This document shows, in pieces, positions 9,366 through 16,371 of a stretch of 64,000 nt of DNA. Each line of letters opens with the position of its first letter. Within the stretch, counting starts at the first letter, position 1. The notes beneath the pieces are model-generated. The model saw only the letters and a program-made list of their open reading frames with translations. It searched no databases and had not been told where the DNA came from. The stretch is from Candidatus Zhuqueibacterota bacterium. GTDB taxonomy: Bacteria; Zhuqueibacterota; QNDG01; JABMRT01. The translations under genes and the position numbers were made by a program. The stretch is from contig JABMRT010000106.1 of the NCBI GenBank assembly GCA_013202295.1, positions 1 through 64,000 of the forward strand. Reading direction: 5' to 3'.

Positions 9366-10439
9366 ATGAGAGCAACAGAGAAAAAAGCGGCCCTCCTCGA
9401 ATTCAGCACCGGGCACATTGAATGCCTTTATTCTCAGGCAAGCTTTCTCAAGGATGCGGGTTATGAGGTCCATTTAATCTGCCCTTGGGAATGCCGGGAC
9501 CGTGTTTCGATTTATGACAAGGTGGATAAGTTTCACTATCTTTCTATAGAGCGTTCCAATCACGGATATTTTAAGCAGGCACTTCGCATCCGAAAGATTC
9601 TGAAATCCAATACGATCCGAATGCTCATCATCAATACGTTCATGGGCAAAGAAATTCTCTGGTTGATTCCCTTCATGCGCGGTGTGAGAATGGGTTGTAT
9701 CCTGCACTGGCTCGGCAAGTTGAAGAAAAGCGTTTCTCTTCGGATGATTCAACTCAAGATCCGCAATTTTTTCGTTCTAAGCGATCATTTGCTCAATCAG
9801 ATCCCTGAAAAAATACGGACACATTATCAGGCATTTTATCCAATCTTCATGCCCAAGTTTGCGGAAGTGGCACTGCCAAGATCCGATCAGGATTTCTGGA
9901 TCTGCATGCCAGGAAATATCGAGTACCGCAGACGCAATTATCATCTGCTTCTGGAGCATCTGGATGATGCACTGGATACTCACATCAAGTTCATCCTGCT
10001 GGGTAATATCTTTCATCAAAGTGGAGACGGGCTTGATTTCAAACAGAAACTTTCTCGAAAAGGATTGGCGGATCGATTCATCACATTTGAAGGCCCGATT
10101 GAGGATGAGATTTTTCAGGCATATGTAAAGCATTCTGATCTCATCATGCCACTCCTTAGCGGACGGGAACGCTATCTGACCAGTGCAATTTCAGGCGCGT
10201 TCAATCTTTCCTTTTACTACAAGATCCCCATGTTGATTGAAAAAGAATACTCTGGGATTAAGGACCTGATGAGATCGTCAATTATCTATGATCCTGCGCA
10301 TCTGACAGCCACATTGAATCATTTGGTTCAGAACAGAGATCCCATCCAGTCACGAATTCAAAGCATGAAGAATTATCCGGTTTTTTCTTATGAAGTCCAG
10401 CAAAAAAGATATGTGGATTTCTTGGAAAAGCTTCCATAG
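9366..10439 (+). CDS. Glycosyltransferase-like protein (GT-B fold)
   Basis: A 357-residue cytoplasmic protein. The N-terminal half reads like a GT4-type donor/acceptor domain (TGHIECLYSQASFLKDAGYE). The C-terminal half has a Rossmann-like segment with FILLGNIF, and a loop GPIEDEIFQAYVKHSDLIMPLL that resembles the nucleotide-sugar site of GT-B enzymes, though the usual E-x7-E motif is weak. The function would be sugar transfer to an envelope glycan; acceptor and donor are unknown. A possible Shine-Dalgarno (GAAGGA) is 13 nt before the ATG. Confidence 0.6.
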   Translation: MRATEKKAALLEFSTGHIECLYSQASFLKDAGYEVHLICPWECRDRVSIYDKVDKFHYLSIERSNHGYFKQALRIRKILKSNTIRMLIINTFMGKEILWLIPFMRGVRMGCILHWLGKLKKSVSLRMIQLKIRNFFVLSDHLLNQIPEKIRTHYQAFYPIFMPKFAEVALPRSDQDFWICMPGNIEYRRRNYHLLLEHLDDALDTHIKFILLGNIFHQSGDGLDFKQKLSRKGLADRFITFEGPIEDEIFQAYVKHSDLIMPLLSGRERYLTSAISGAFNLSFYYKIPMLIEKEYSGIKDLMRSSIIYDPAHLTATLNHLVQNRDPIQSRIQSMKNYPVFSYEVQQKRYVDFLEKLP

Positions 10440-10593
10440 ACCCAGGAATGACAAGTATTGACATTTCACTCTTCTTTCATCTTGATTTTCATATTTTTTA
10501 TCTCGTCCTTTAATATCAAGAATTATAAATAGAATTCCAATGCGGGGCGAAAACATCTCGCCTTTTTCAATTTTCATGAGAGGATAAAATTCT

Positions 10594-11277
10594 ATGAAAC
10601 GGTTTCTCGTACTTTTGCTAGGACTCATTATTCTGACATCAACCATGTGCTCAAAAGACAAGGATGAAAACGAAAAACTCATTATTAATGCAGTTCAAGT
10701 TCTGCTGAAGGCAACCGGTCCCAGATTTGAAGGCAATGGATATCCTGCCAGTCTTCAAGTCACCAGCGACTATGTGATCTGGGTTGAGGATGCAGACCGG
10801 AATTACATAAAAACCCTTGAGGTCACACCGGTTGCTGTCACTGTGGACACGGCCCATGGATCACATATCGAGCACCTTCCCAATTGGGCTGCTGCTGCCG
10901 GTCTGAGTTATGCTGATCTTGAAACCGAAACTGAAGACGGAGTGGCCCCATCATTTGATGGTCTCACCGGCGCGAGCCCCTATTTTGAATCGGATACATC
11001 TGAACAAACCATTACCGTGGATTGGAATCTGATAGATGCAGCCGGTCAATCCCTTGAAGCGGGAGTCTATTACTGCTGCGCCGAAGTGGCGAACTTTATC
11101 AAGGAAGTCGATGGTGAGGGAGTGATCACACGATTTGAAATCAAGTCAGAGACATTGGCGATGCAGATCAATTCAAGCACAGGAACTTATGCAACTGAAA
11201 CACCGACTGCGAATTTGAAGGATATGACCGCAGCATTCAGTTCAAGTACAGTAGCCAAAACAATTGTAGGCCCATAA
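10594..11277 (+). CDS. DUF2271-like secreted protein, probable lipoprotein
   Basis: A 227-residue protein with a classic signal peptide ending at TSTMCSKDKDE. Cys20 could be lipidated, although the Met before it is unusual for a lipobox. The domain has the pattern of DUF2271 periplasmic proteins: YVIWVEDADRNYIKTLEV, then LPNWAAAAG, the substrate-like loop TGAS, and VDWNLIDAAGQSLEAGVYYCCAE. The family is often found with flavin-transfer and redox genes, but no ApbE gene is seen here. Function unknown. It ends at a shared bidirectional terminator facing the DUF4097 gene. Confidence 0.6.
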   Translation: MKRFLVLLLGLIILTSTMCSKDKDENEKLIINAVQVLLKATGPRFEGNGYPASLQVTSDYVIWVEDADRNYIKTLEVTPVAVTVDTAHGSHIEHLPNWAAAAGLSYADLETETEDGVAPSFDGLTGASPYFESDTSEQTITVDWNLIDAAGQSLEAGVYYCCAEVANFIKEVDGEGVITRFEIKSETLAMQINSSTGTYATETPTANLKDMTAAFSSSTVAKTIVGP

Positions 11278-11302
11278 AGTTTCTTTATAGAGATTTGAAT
11301 AA

Positions 11303-11334
11303 AAAAAGCCCCTCAAGTTCGAGGGGCTTTTTGT
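11303..11334. terminator. Bidirectional terminator between convergent genes
   Basis: AAAAGCCCCTC (11304-11314) pairs with GAGGGGCTTTT (11321-11331), with A and T runs on both sides, so it can serve both the DUF2271-like gene and the minus-strand DUF4097 gene. Confidence 0.9.
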
Positions 11335-11346
11335 TTGAGAATTGGA

Positions 11347-12264
11347 TCACTTCCCTTTTCGAATTACAATATCCCCGTTAAATGTCTTTAAATTAAACTC
11401 CGGTCCGCCGCCATTGACCATACCGTAATACGACCGGTCTATCTTCACATGATACGCACCATCCTCATCATGCGTTTTGTCCTGAACGATACTGGCCGGG
11501 TCCTTGGATTTCTGAATCTCAAAATCCGTGTATATTTCACCGTTCTGTGTCTTCATCTTCACATTGGCTTTTATCAACGCGGGCAGGGTGATATCTACAT
11601 CTCCATTGAACGAAGTAAACGCCATGGGCTTGCCCGCATCCAGCTTGTTCATCACGACCGTGACTCCACCATTGTGTGAATTGGCGACAACCACACCCCC
11701 CACATTTTCCATCCGGACCGATCCATTTATCGCTTTCACTTCCAATTCACCGGTCACATCCGTGACCACGATATTGCCATTGTTCACCGTGCTGAGTTCC
11801 ACTGAAGTCCGATGCGGAACCTTGATCCGCAGATCCACGTCATTTTTCCAGGATGCGGCGTTGATCTCCATGAAATTGTCCTCTTCACTCACTTCAAGAG
11901 ATGAGGTTGTACCGGAAAGACGTTTGAGTCCGGATAAATCTTTGTCGTTCTCTTCATCATCGCCCGTTCTGCTTCGGCTTCTACTTCGGCCGGTGGATCG
12001 ACCTCCGCCATCAAAAACTATTTCCTCATCCACATCAAAATCATCATCAAGCTGCTTCATACGGCTCTCTGCCTCGATCACCACTTCTTTGCCCGGATAC
12101 CCAGTCACTGTGATGCTGCCATTGATCAATCCGGCTTCAATTTTACCTGGTTTAGATGGATCGCTGAACGGTACAGTTAACCGGTCCACCAGATCATCCT
12201 GTGCTATCACGTGAATCGCGGATAAAACTACTATCGCAATTAATATTCGTGTTAAAGTCTTCAT
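11347..12264 (-). CDS. DUF4097 family putative adhesin (copy A)
   Basis: A 305-residue protein with a cleavable signal (residues 1-21, ending VIAQ). It then consists of repeated beta strands of the right-handed DUF4097 type: NGSITVTGYPGKEVVIEA, NNGNIVVTDVTGELEV, NGSVRMENVGG, NGDVDITLP and NGEIYTDFE. A low-complexity Arg/Ser linker (about residues 87-100) interrupts the first repeats. DUF4097 proteins are envelope-located and commonly follow ECF sigma/anti-sigma genes. The molecular role is unknown. It is the last gene of the sigma-anti-sigma-DUF4097-DUF4097 row, 93 nt after copy B. Confidence 0.82.
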   Translation of the reverse strand: MKTLTRILIAIVVLSAIHVIAQDDLVDRLTVPFSDPSKPGKIEAGLINGSITVTGYPGKEVVIEAESRMKQLDDDFDVDEEIVFDGGGRSTGRSRSRSRTGDDEENDKDLSGLKRLSGTTSSLEVSEEDNFMEINAASWKNDVDLRIKVPHRTSVELSTVNNGNIVVTDVTGELEVKAINGSVRMENVGGVVVANSHNGGVTVVMNKLDAGKPMAFTSFNGDVDITLPALIKANVKMKTQNGEIYTDFEIQKSKDPASIVQDKTHDEDGAYHVKIDRSYYGMVNGGGPEFNLKTFNGDIVIRKGK

Positions 12265-12312
12265 TTCTTTACTCCTTTCAATACTATTTCTTTAAAGTAT
12301 CCTTTGAGTTTA

Positions 12313-12346
12313 TCCGCCGTATCCCGCATCGGCGGGAGAAGGCGGA
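12313..12346. repeat. Intergenic palindromic repeat, copy 1
   Basis: Two nested stems: outer TCCGCC (12313-12318) / GGCGGA (12341-12346) and inner CCCGC (12323-12327) / GCGGG (12332-12336). It sits between the two DUF4097 genes. Copy 2 at 13216 keeps the outer stem but has a different inner stem. Confidence 0.7.
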
Positions 12347-12357
12347 CCTCTTACCCC

Positions 12358-13197
12358 TTACCGATTTTTCAGTACAAACAAATCCCCATTAATCCCACTC
12401 GCTGCAATGAGGGCCCCACCATTGCCAGCCCGAACCTTCATGGGCCGTTCCGCTTTATACATAGTCTTGCCATGCTTTTTTGTCTTTGTAAATTGACTTT
12501 CCGGCACATGCGAAACTTCGAAATCAGAATACATCTCGCCATTCATTGTTTTAAACGTGACATCAACAGAAAGCGGGTCCTGAAAATAAATACGAATATC
12601 ACCATTGATGGATCTGAATTCGCAGTCATCTTCAGGATTCTCATCAAACTGACAGGATACCGGTCCGTTCACAGTGATCGCATCCCCGGATCCGGCTATA
12701 CCAGCCATCTCAATCCCACCATTCACATTGTGTACATCATAATCACCACGGATGTCATGAACCGTGATATCACTACCATTCACTGTTCGTACTTCGATGG
12801 ATACATCCCGTGGGACTTCAATCTCAAAATCATAGGTGACCGTATACCGCTTTTCATTATATGAGGATCTCTTATCTTCCCTGTCTCGAAACGGACCATC
12901 CACATACAACTCAATCATGTCCGTTTCCTGGATGATGTCCAGGGAGACCTCTTCCTGGGCTTTCTCAAATTGTTCTTCAGATCGTGCCCAAACAGTTTTC
13001 TGGATTGTCGAAGTCACGGATTTGCCTTTTGTGCCGTTGACCTTGATCGATCCAAACACATTGTCAACCACAATCAGAAAGTCTTTGGATGGTTTTTCAA
13101 TCGTGAATGTCTTTTCGATCGTCTCGGACTCTTCGATCTCTTTCGCACTCAAAATTGACACGAATATGATTATGAATAATAAAATATATCTTTTCAT
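12358..13197 (-). CDS. DUF4097 family putative adhesin (copy B)
   Basis: A 279-residue protein with a signal peptide (residues 1-18) and DUF4097 beta repeats: DNVFGSIKVNGTKGKSVT, VNGSDITVHDIRGDYDV, VNGGIEMAGIAG, SINGDIRIYFQ and MNGEMYSDFE. It is a paralogue of the next gene downstream but has no Arg/Ser linker and is clearly diverged. Probably located on the periplasmic face or surface of the envelope; mechanism unknown. It lies 57 nt downstream of the anti-sigma gene, with palindromic repeat copy 2 in the gap. Confidence 0.82.
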   Translation of the reverse strand: MKRYILLFIIIFVSILSAKEIEESETIEKTFTIEKPSKDFLIVVDNVFGSIKVNGTKGKSVTSTIQKTVWARSEEQFEKAQEEVSLDIIQETDMIELYVDGPFRDREDKRSSYNEKRYTVTYDFEIEVPRDVSIEVRTVNGSDITVHDIRGDYDVHNVNGGIEMAGIAGSGDAITVNGPVSCQFDENPEDDCEFRSINGDIRIYFQDPLSVDVTFKTMNGEMYSDFEVSHVPESQFTKTKKHGKTMYKAERPMKVRAGNGGALIAASGINGDLFVLKNR

Positions 13198-13215
13198 TTG
13201 ATCCTCACTTTTTAA

Positions 13216-13241
13216 TCCGCCATAGCCTTGGCGAAGGCGGA
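13216..13241. repeat. Intergenic palindromic repeat, copy 2
   Basis: Outer stem TCCGCC (13216-13221) / GGCGGA (13236-13241) and inner stem GCC (13225-13227) / GGC. It has the same design as copy 1, but with a different, still self-complementary core. It lies between the anti-sigma and DUF4097 copy B genes. Confidence 0.7.
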
Positions 13242-13253
13242 CAACCTTTTATG

Positions 13254-14078
13254 TCAGGACATTTCCAACGACTTCTGCTCTGCGTACTCGCGCACTTCCG
13301 GATCTAAATCCTCTTTCTGAATGAGTGATCGGATGGCATCCAACGCCTTCTGTTCGCGTATCTGAGTGATCAGATCAATGAGTGCAACCTGGATCATCGG
13401 CGAATCCTGCGCATTGAGCGACTGTATCAGCTGGTCACGTACATGCGCTTCATCGCGGAACAGATAGAGCGCATCGACTGCTGCGAGCCGCACATTCACA
13501 TTCGGGTCGGATTGCAGCGTTTCAAACAGAGCATCCAGCAATGAGACATCTGGATTCTGTACCTGCCGTGTCAGACTCACGCCCTGAATTCGCTGCACGG
13601 ATGAAGACTGATTCATAAGTGAAAGTGACATGAACTGGCGCATCTCATGAACCTCGGAACGCAATTGCAGCATCTCACCATTTTTAATTGTTTTGGAGGA
13701 GATGCTCCCACCCATCCATAAACCGATCAGGAGAACCGCGAAGGAAACACCAAACTGAACAGCCGGACGTCTCGGCCACCATTGGATCAACCACTTATCC
13801 ACCTTATCCCAAACGGTTTCTTTCTCTGTGTACTGTGTACTGTGTACCGTAGACTGCTTTTCCTTCTCCAACATGGAATAGAAAAGACTCCACAGCATCG
13901 GGCTGGGCTTGGACTCTGGAATGGATTCCAATCTCTGCCATGCGGATTGCAGCCGGACGAATTCCGCCTTGCAATCCAGACAGGATTGAAGATGCTTTTT
14001 TAAATCCTGTTCAAATTCTGAATCCAGCTGTTTAAGGACATAATCCGTTAAACCTGATTTGACTTCTTTACAGTTCAT
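13254..14078 (-). CDS. Anti-sigma factor with zinc-finger domain and HEAT repeats
   Basis: About 274 residues from the ATG at 14078, which shares ATGA with the sigma-factor stop codon. The N-terminus is a putative zinc-finger (zf-HC2) domain: MNCKEVKSGLTDYV, then HLQSCLDCKAEF with the His-x3-Cys-x2-Cys ligands. One membrane helix (VSFAVLLIGLWMGGSI) lies near residue 130. The C-terminal 90 residues are HEAT-like repeats (NVRLAAVDALYLF, IQVALIDLITQI) in the periplasm. The family holds the cognate ECF sigma factor at the membrane. HEAT repeats are an unusual sensory part. The linker before the helix contains a 7-nt tandem repeat at DNA level. Confidence 0.85.
   Translation of the reverse strand: MNCKEVKSGLTDYVLKQLDSEFEQDLKKHLQSCLDCKAEFVRLQSAWQRLESIPESKPSPMLWSLFYSMLEKEKQSTVHSTQYTEKETVWDKVDKWLIQWWPRRPAVQFGVSFAVLLIGLWMGGSISSKTIKNGEMLQLRSEVHEMRQFMSLSLMNQSSSVQRIQGVSLTRQVQNPDVSLLDALFETLQSDPNVNVRLAAVDALYLFRDEAHVRDQLIQSLNAQDSPMIQVALIDLITQIREQKALDAIRSLIQKEDLDPEVREYAEQKSLEMS
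13826..13846. repeat. Three 7-nt tandem repeats inside the anti-sigma gene
   Basis: CTGTGTA occurs three times in a row. The 21 nt equal seven codons, so the array keeps the reading frame, and it encodes the low-complexity linker HSTQYT just before the membrane helix. Confidence 0.7.
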
Positions 14079-14635
14079 GATGCACTCTCGCCTGATAACT
14101 CCAAGTAAATGGTGGATAATGCTTTCAATGCATGATGCACGCGGGCTTTGATGGTGCCTACTGCGCATCCCGTGACTTCGGCAATCTCTTCGTATTTCAT
14201 GTTCTGAAACCGACTGAGAATCAAGACTTCCCGTTTGTCCTCCGAAAGCCGCTGAAGTGCCTGATGAACAAGATGGGCTTCATTATTCTTCTCGGTCTGA
14301 GTATCCGGTTCTGGATCTTTCGAAGCAACGCGATTGGCATTGTCTAACGCAACAGTTTTCATTTTTTTCTTTCTGTAATAATCCATTTTGACATTATGCC
14401 CGATTGAATACAACCATGTTGAAAACTTGCTTTCACCCCGATACGTATGCCGATACTTTAAAATCCGGAAGAAAACCTCCTGAACCAGATCCTCGCTGAT
14501 TTGTGTATGGCCAGTCTGCATTAAAAAGTGATGGTACAGCGCTTTATTATATTTCTCAAAAAGGGGCCCAAGCGCATCCAAATCACCATCGCGGACAGCC
14601 ATCATCTGTTCTTGGTCGGTGTGATCGATCAACAT
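14075..14635 (-). CDS. ECF RNA polymerase sigma factor
   Basis: A 186-residue sigma-70 family factor with only regions 2 and 4. Region 2 includes EDLVQEVFFRILKY and the -10-binding segment FSTWLYSIGHNVKMDYYR. Region 4 is ALQRLSEDKREVLILSRF, then YEEIAEVTGCAVGTIKARVHHAL, the helix-turn-helix. A purine-rich AAGGAAGGAAG lies directly upstream of the ATG. The downstream anti-sigma start overlaps the stop (ATGA), so the two are translationally coupled. The row with two DUF4097 genes suggests an envelope-stress regulon. Confidence 0.93.
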   Translation of the reverse strand: MLIDHTDQEQMMAVRDGDLDALGPLFEKYNKALYHHFLMQTGHTQISEDLVQEVFFRILKYRHTYRGESKFSTWLYSIGHNVKMDYYRKKKMKTVALDNANRVASKDPEPDTQTEKNNEAHLVHQALQRLSEDKREVLILSRFQNMKYEEIAEVTGCAVGTIKARVHHALKALSTIYLELSGESAS

Positions 14636-14738
14636 CTTCCTTCCTTCGTATCGGCGTTCATTAGATTAGACTGCTTTTTTTAAAAAGGGTTGCCATGAAA
14701 ATTATTTCAAACTTGATTTTATAAGGATGATCCACTAA

Positions 14739-14758
14739 ATTGTCACCTCTTTGACAAT
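14739..14758. promoter_or_regulatory. Perfect inverted repeat in the divergent control region
   Basis: ATTGTCA (14739-14745) and TGACAAT (14752-14758) form a perfect 7+6+7 inverted repeat. It lies between the sigma factor gene (minus) and the TPR lipoprotein gene (plus), 21 nt before the latter's ATG. It could be an operator for either direction or, on the minus strand, part of the sigma factor's own promoter. Confidence 0.5.
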
Positions 14759-14778
14759 ATAATGAAGGCTGGATTGAA

Positions 14779-15732
14779 ATGAAAAAACTATTACTGACTG
14801 GATTCCTTTTGGGAATGGCGCTCTTCCTCCTTCATTGTGCGGCGGGAAATCAAGCGCAACAATCCTATAACGCAAAGGATTACAATCAGACTCTCACACT
14901 TTGTAAACAAGCAATTGCCGTGGATTCCATGGATTCAGAATCTCTACTGCTCATGGCAAAAGCTTACTTGGAATTGGATTCCCTGCTCCAAGCAGACACT
15001 GCATTGGAACGCGCCCTTCATATCAAATTGGATGATCCTGAATCAGAAAAGGAAGCATCAAAGATTTATTTTCAGCTTGCGGAACGAAGTCAGAAGAACA
15101 GCAATGTGATTGTTTATTTAAAGAAAGCGGAAGAACTGAGTCCGGAATCTCCGGAGGTTTTAGAGCAGCTTGGTGCATTATATGAAAAAGCTGGAGAGTT
15201 GGAAGAGGCCAAGATTCGTTATGAAAATTTAGTTGAGATTGCCAGAGATCCGACTCAATTTGTTCCTTTGGTAAATACCCTCGAAAGTAAGATTGGTTTT
15301 GCCAGTGACGCTTATGCCAAAGGCAAACAATCATATGATGAAAATGATTATGATACTGCGATCAAGCAAATCTCTGCTGCGGCTGAAGCTTATCCCGGCA
15401 TGAGTGAGGCGGTATATTATCTCAACCTTTCCAGAACCAAGATTATCAAACGAAATCCAAATGAAGCCGCCCGCATACAGGCGAGAAAATATCTTCGGAC
15501 TGCATCCGAAGCAAACCCCACCAAAGCCGAATCCCACTTTCTCATGGCTCAATTTTACGAAATGGAGAATGACAAAAATCTATTGGACGAAGCCATTCAT
15601 CACTATACCCTTTCCTTCAAGCTGGAACCCAGTGGTCCATTCGCTAAAAAATCGAAAGCCAAAGTAAAAAGTCTGACGAAGAAAAAAGAGAAGCTGGATA
15701 AGTTTTGGGGCAAAGGACGAAACCCCAATTAA
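14779..15732 (+). CDS. TPR-repeat probable lipoprotein
   Basis: A 317-residue protein with a signal peptide and Cys in FLLHCAAG; the His before Cys makes the lipobox imperfect. The rest is helical with tetratricopeptide repeats: QSYNAKDYNQTLTLCKQAIA, SLLLMAKAYLELDSLLQADT, VLEQLGALYEKAGELEEAK and a C-terminal Lys-rich end. TPR lipoproteins serve as scaffolds in periplasmic or outer-membrane assemblies; the partner is not known. It is divergent from the ECF sigma gene and ends at a terminator. Confidence 0.78.
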   Translation: MKKLLLTGFLLGMALFLLHCAAGNQAQQSYNAKDYNQTLTLCKQAIAVDSMDSESLLLMAKAYLELDSLLQADTALERALHIKLDDPESEKEASKIYFQLAERSQKNSNVIVYLKKAEELSPESPEVLEQLGALYEKAGELEEAKIRYENLVEIARDPTQFVPLVNTLESKIGFASDAYAKGKQSYDENDYDTAIKQISAAAEAYPGMSEAVYYLNLSRTKIIKRNPNEAARIQARKYLRTASEANPTKAESHFLMAQFYEMENDKNLLDEAIHHYTLSFKLEPSGPFAKKSKAKVKSLTKKKEKLDKFWGKGRNPN

Positions 15733-15757
15733 TTCTATTCAAAATTTATTTTCTCAC

Positions 15758-15790
15758 AAAGCTCTCTAAGTCACAAAGAGGGCTTTTTTA
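15758..15790 (+). terminator. Terminator built on a CACAAAG-type repeat
   Basis: AAAGCTCTC (15758-15766) pairs, with one G-U, to GAGGGCTTT (15778-15786), followed by T4. The loop reads TAAGTCACAAA, and CACAAAG occurs on both sides. Confidence 0.7.
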
Positions 15791-15828
15791 ATATCAATAT
15801 TTTATTTGTGATTTTTATCACTTTTTTC

Positions 15829-15857
15829 TTGACAATCATGTTTTGATTTTGTATACT
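15829..15857 (+). promoter_or_regulatory. Strong sigma-70-type promoter for the marR-oxidoreductase pair
   Basis: TTGACA (15829-15834), 17-nt spacer, TATACT (15852-15857). Predicted start near 15864. Downstream, AATG-N7-CATT (about 15873-15887) is a weak dyad that could be a MarR operator. Confidence 0.72.
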
Positions 15858-15912
15858 TGCCATTGACACTTAATGCTCTTAACATTTATTGTCCATAACA
15901 AAGGAGTTAGCA

Positions 15913-16323
15913 ATGAGCATGCAATTATTTGAACTTATCCTTGCGATAAAACGAAAATGTCAATCCAGTGAGTATCAAATCCAAAAAGATTTGGGATTAT
16001 CACCCGCGATATTTGGTGCCCTACTAGTCCTACAACCTGATGAAACGATCTTAGTCAATGAACTTGCAGAGCGCATGGCACTCTCCCCATCCCGATCAAG
16101 CCGGGTGTTGACCAAACTGATGGAAAAGAAATACGTAAATGCCAAATTCAAACCAGATGACAGACGCAGTGTAGAAATCATCCTGACAGCATCGGGTAAA
16201 AAAACCAAATCAGCGATCATTAAACGAATGCAGGAATGTGAAACGCGCATCTGCTCGAATTTAGAGGATTGCCAAATCGATGAAATAAAATCATCTCTTG
16301 AATTATTACTTAAGGCGCTCTAA
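15913..16323 (+). CDS. MarR-family transcriptional regulator
   Basis: A 136-residue winged-helix protein. The start ATG at 15913 is preferred over the upstream TTG because AAAGGAG lies 6 nt before it. The DNA-binding region is VNELAERMALSPSRSSRVLTKLMEKKYVNA, followed by the wing PDDRRSVEIILTASGKK, which is the standard MarR pattern. These dimers usually repress neighbouring genes and are released by small aromatic ligands or oxidation. It precedes a large FAD/Fe-S oxidoreductase by 48 nt, so that gene is its likely target, together with itself. Confidence 0.88.
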   Translation: MSMQLFELILAIKRKCQSSEYQIQKDLGLSPAIFGALLVLQPDETILVNELAERMALSPSRSSRVLTKLMEKKYVNAKFKPDDRRSVEIILTASGKKTKSAIIKRMQECETRICSNLEDCQIDEIKSSLELLLKAL

Positions 16324-16371
16324 TTCATCATTCAAAATTAATAATTCATAATTCTATATTTGGAGGCTTTC

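Noticed and set aside
11528-12214. 228-codon plus-strand frame opposite DUF4097 copy A
   Set aside because: Rich in Ser/Thr/Pro from the opposite strand of the beta repeats, without ribosome-binding site or motifs. The minus-strand gene has a signal peptide and family repeats.
12304-12864. 186-codon plus-strand frame opposite DUF4097 copy B
   Set aside because: Reads through the palindrome and the complementary strand of the DUF4097 repeats; no start signal.
12313-13241. CRISPR-like repeat pair
   Set aside because: Only two imperfect palindromes 900 nt apart and no spacer array or cas genes.
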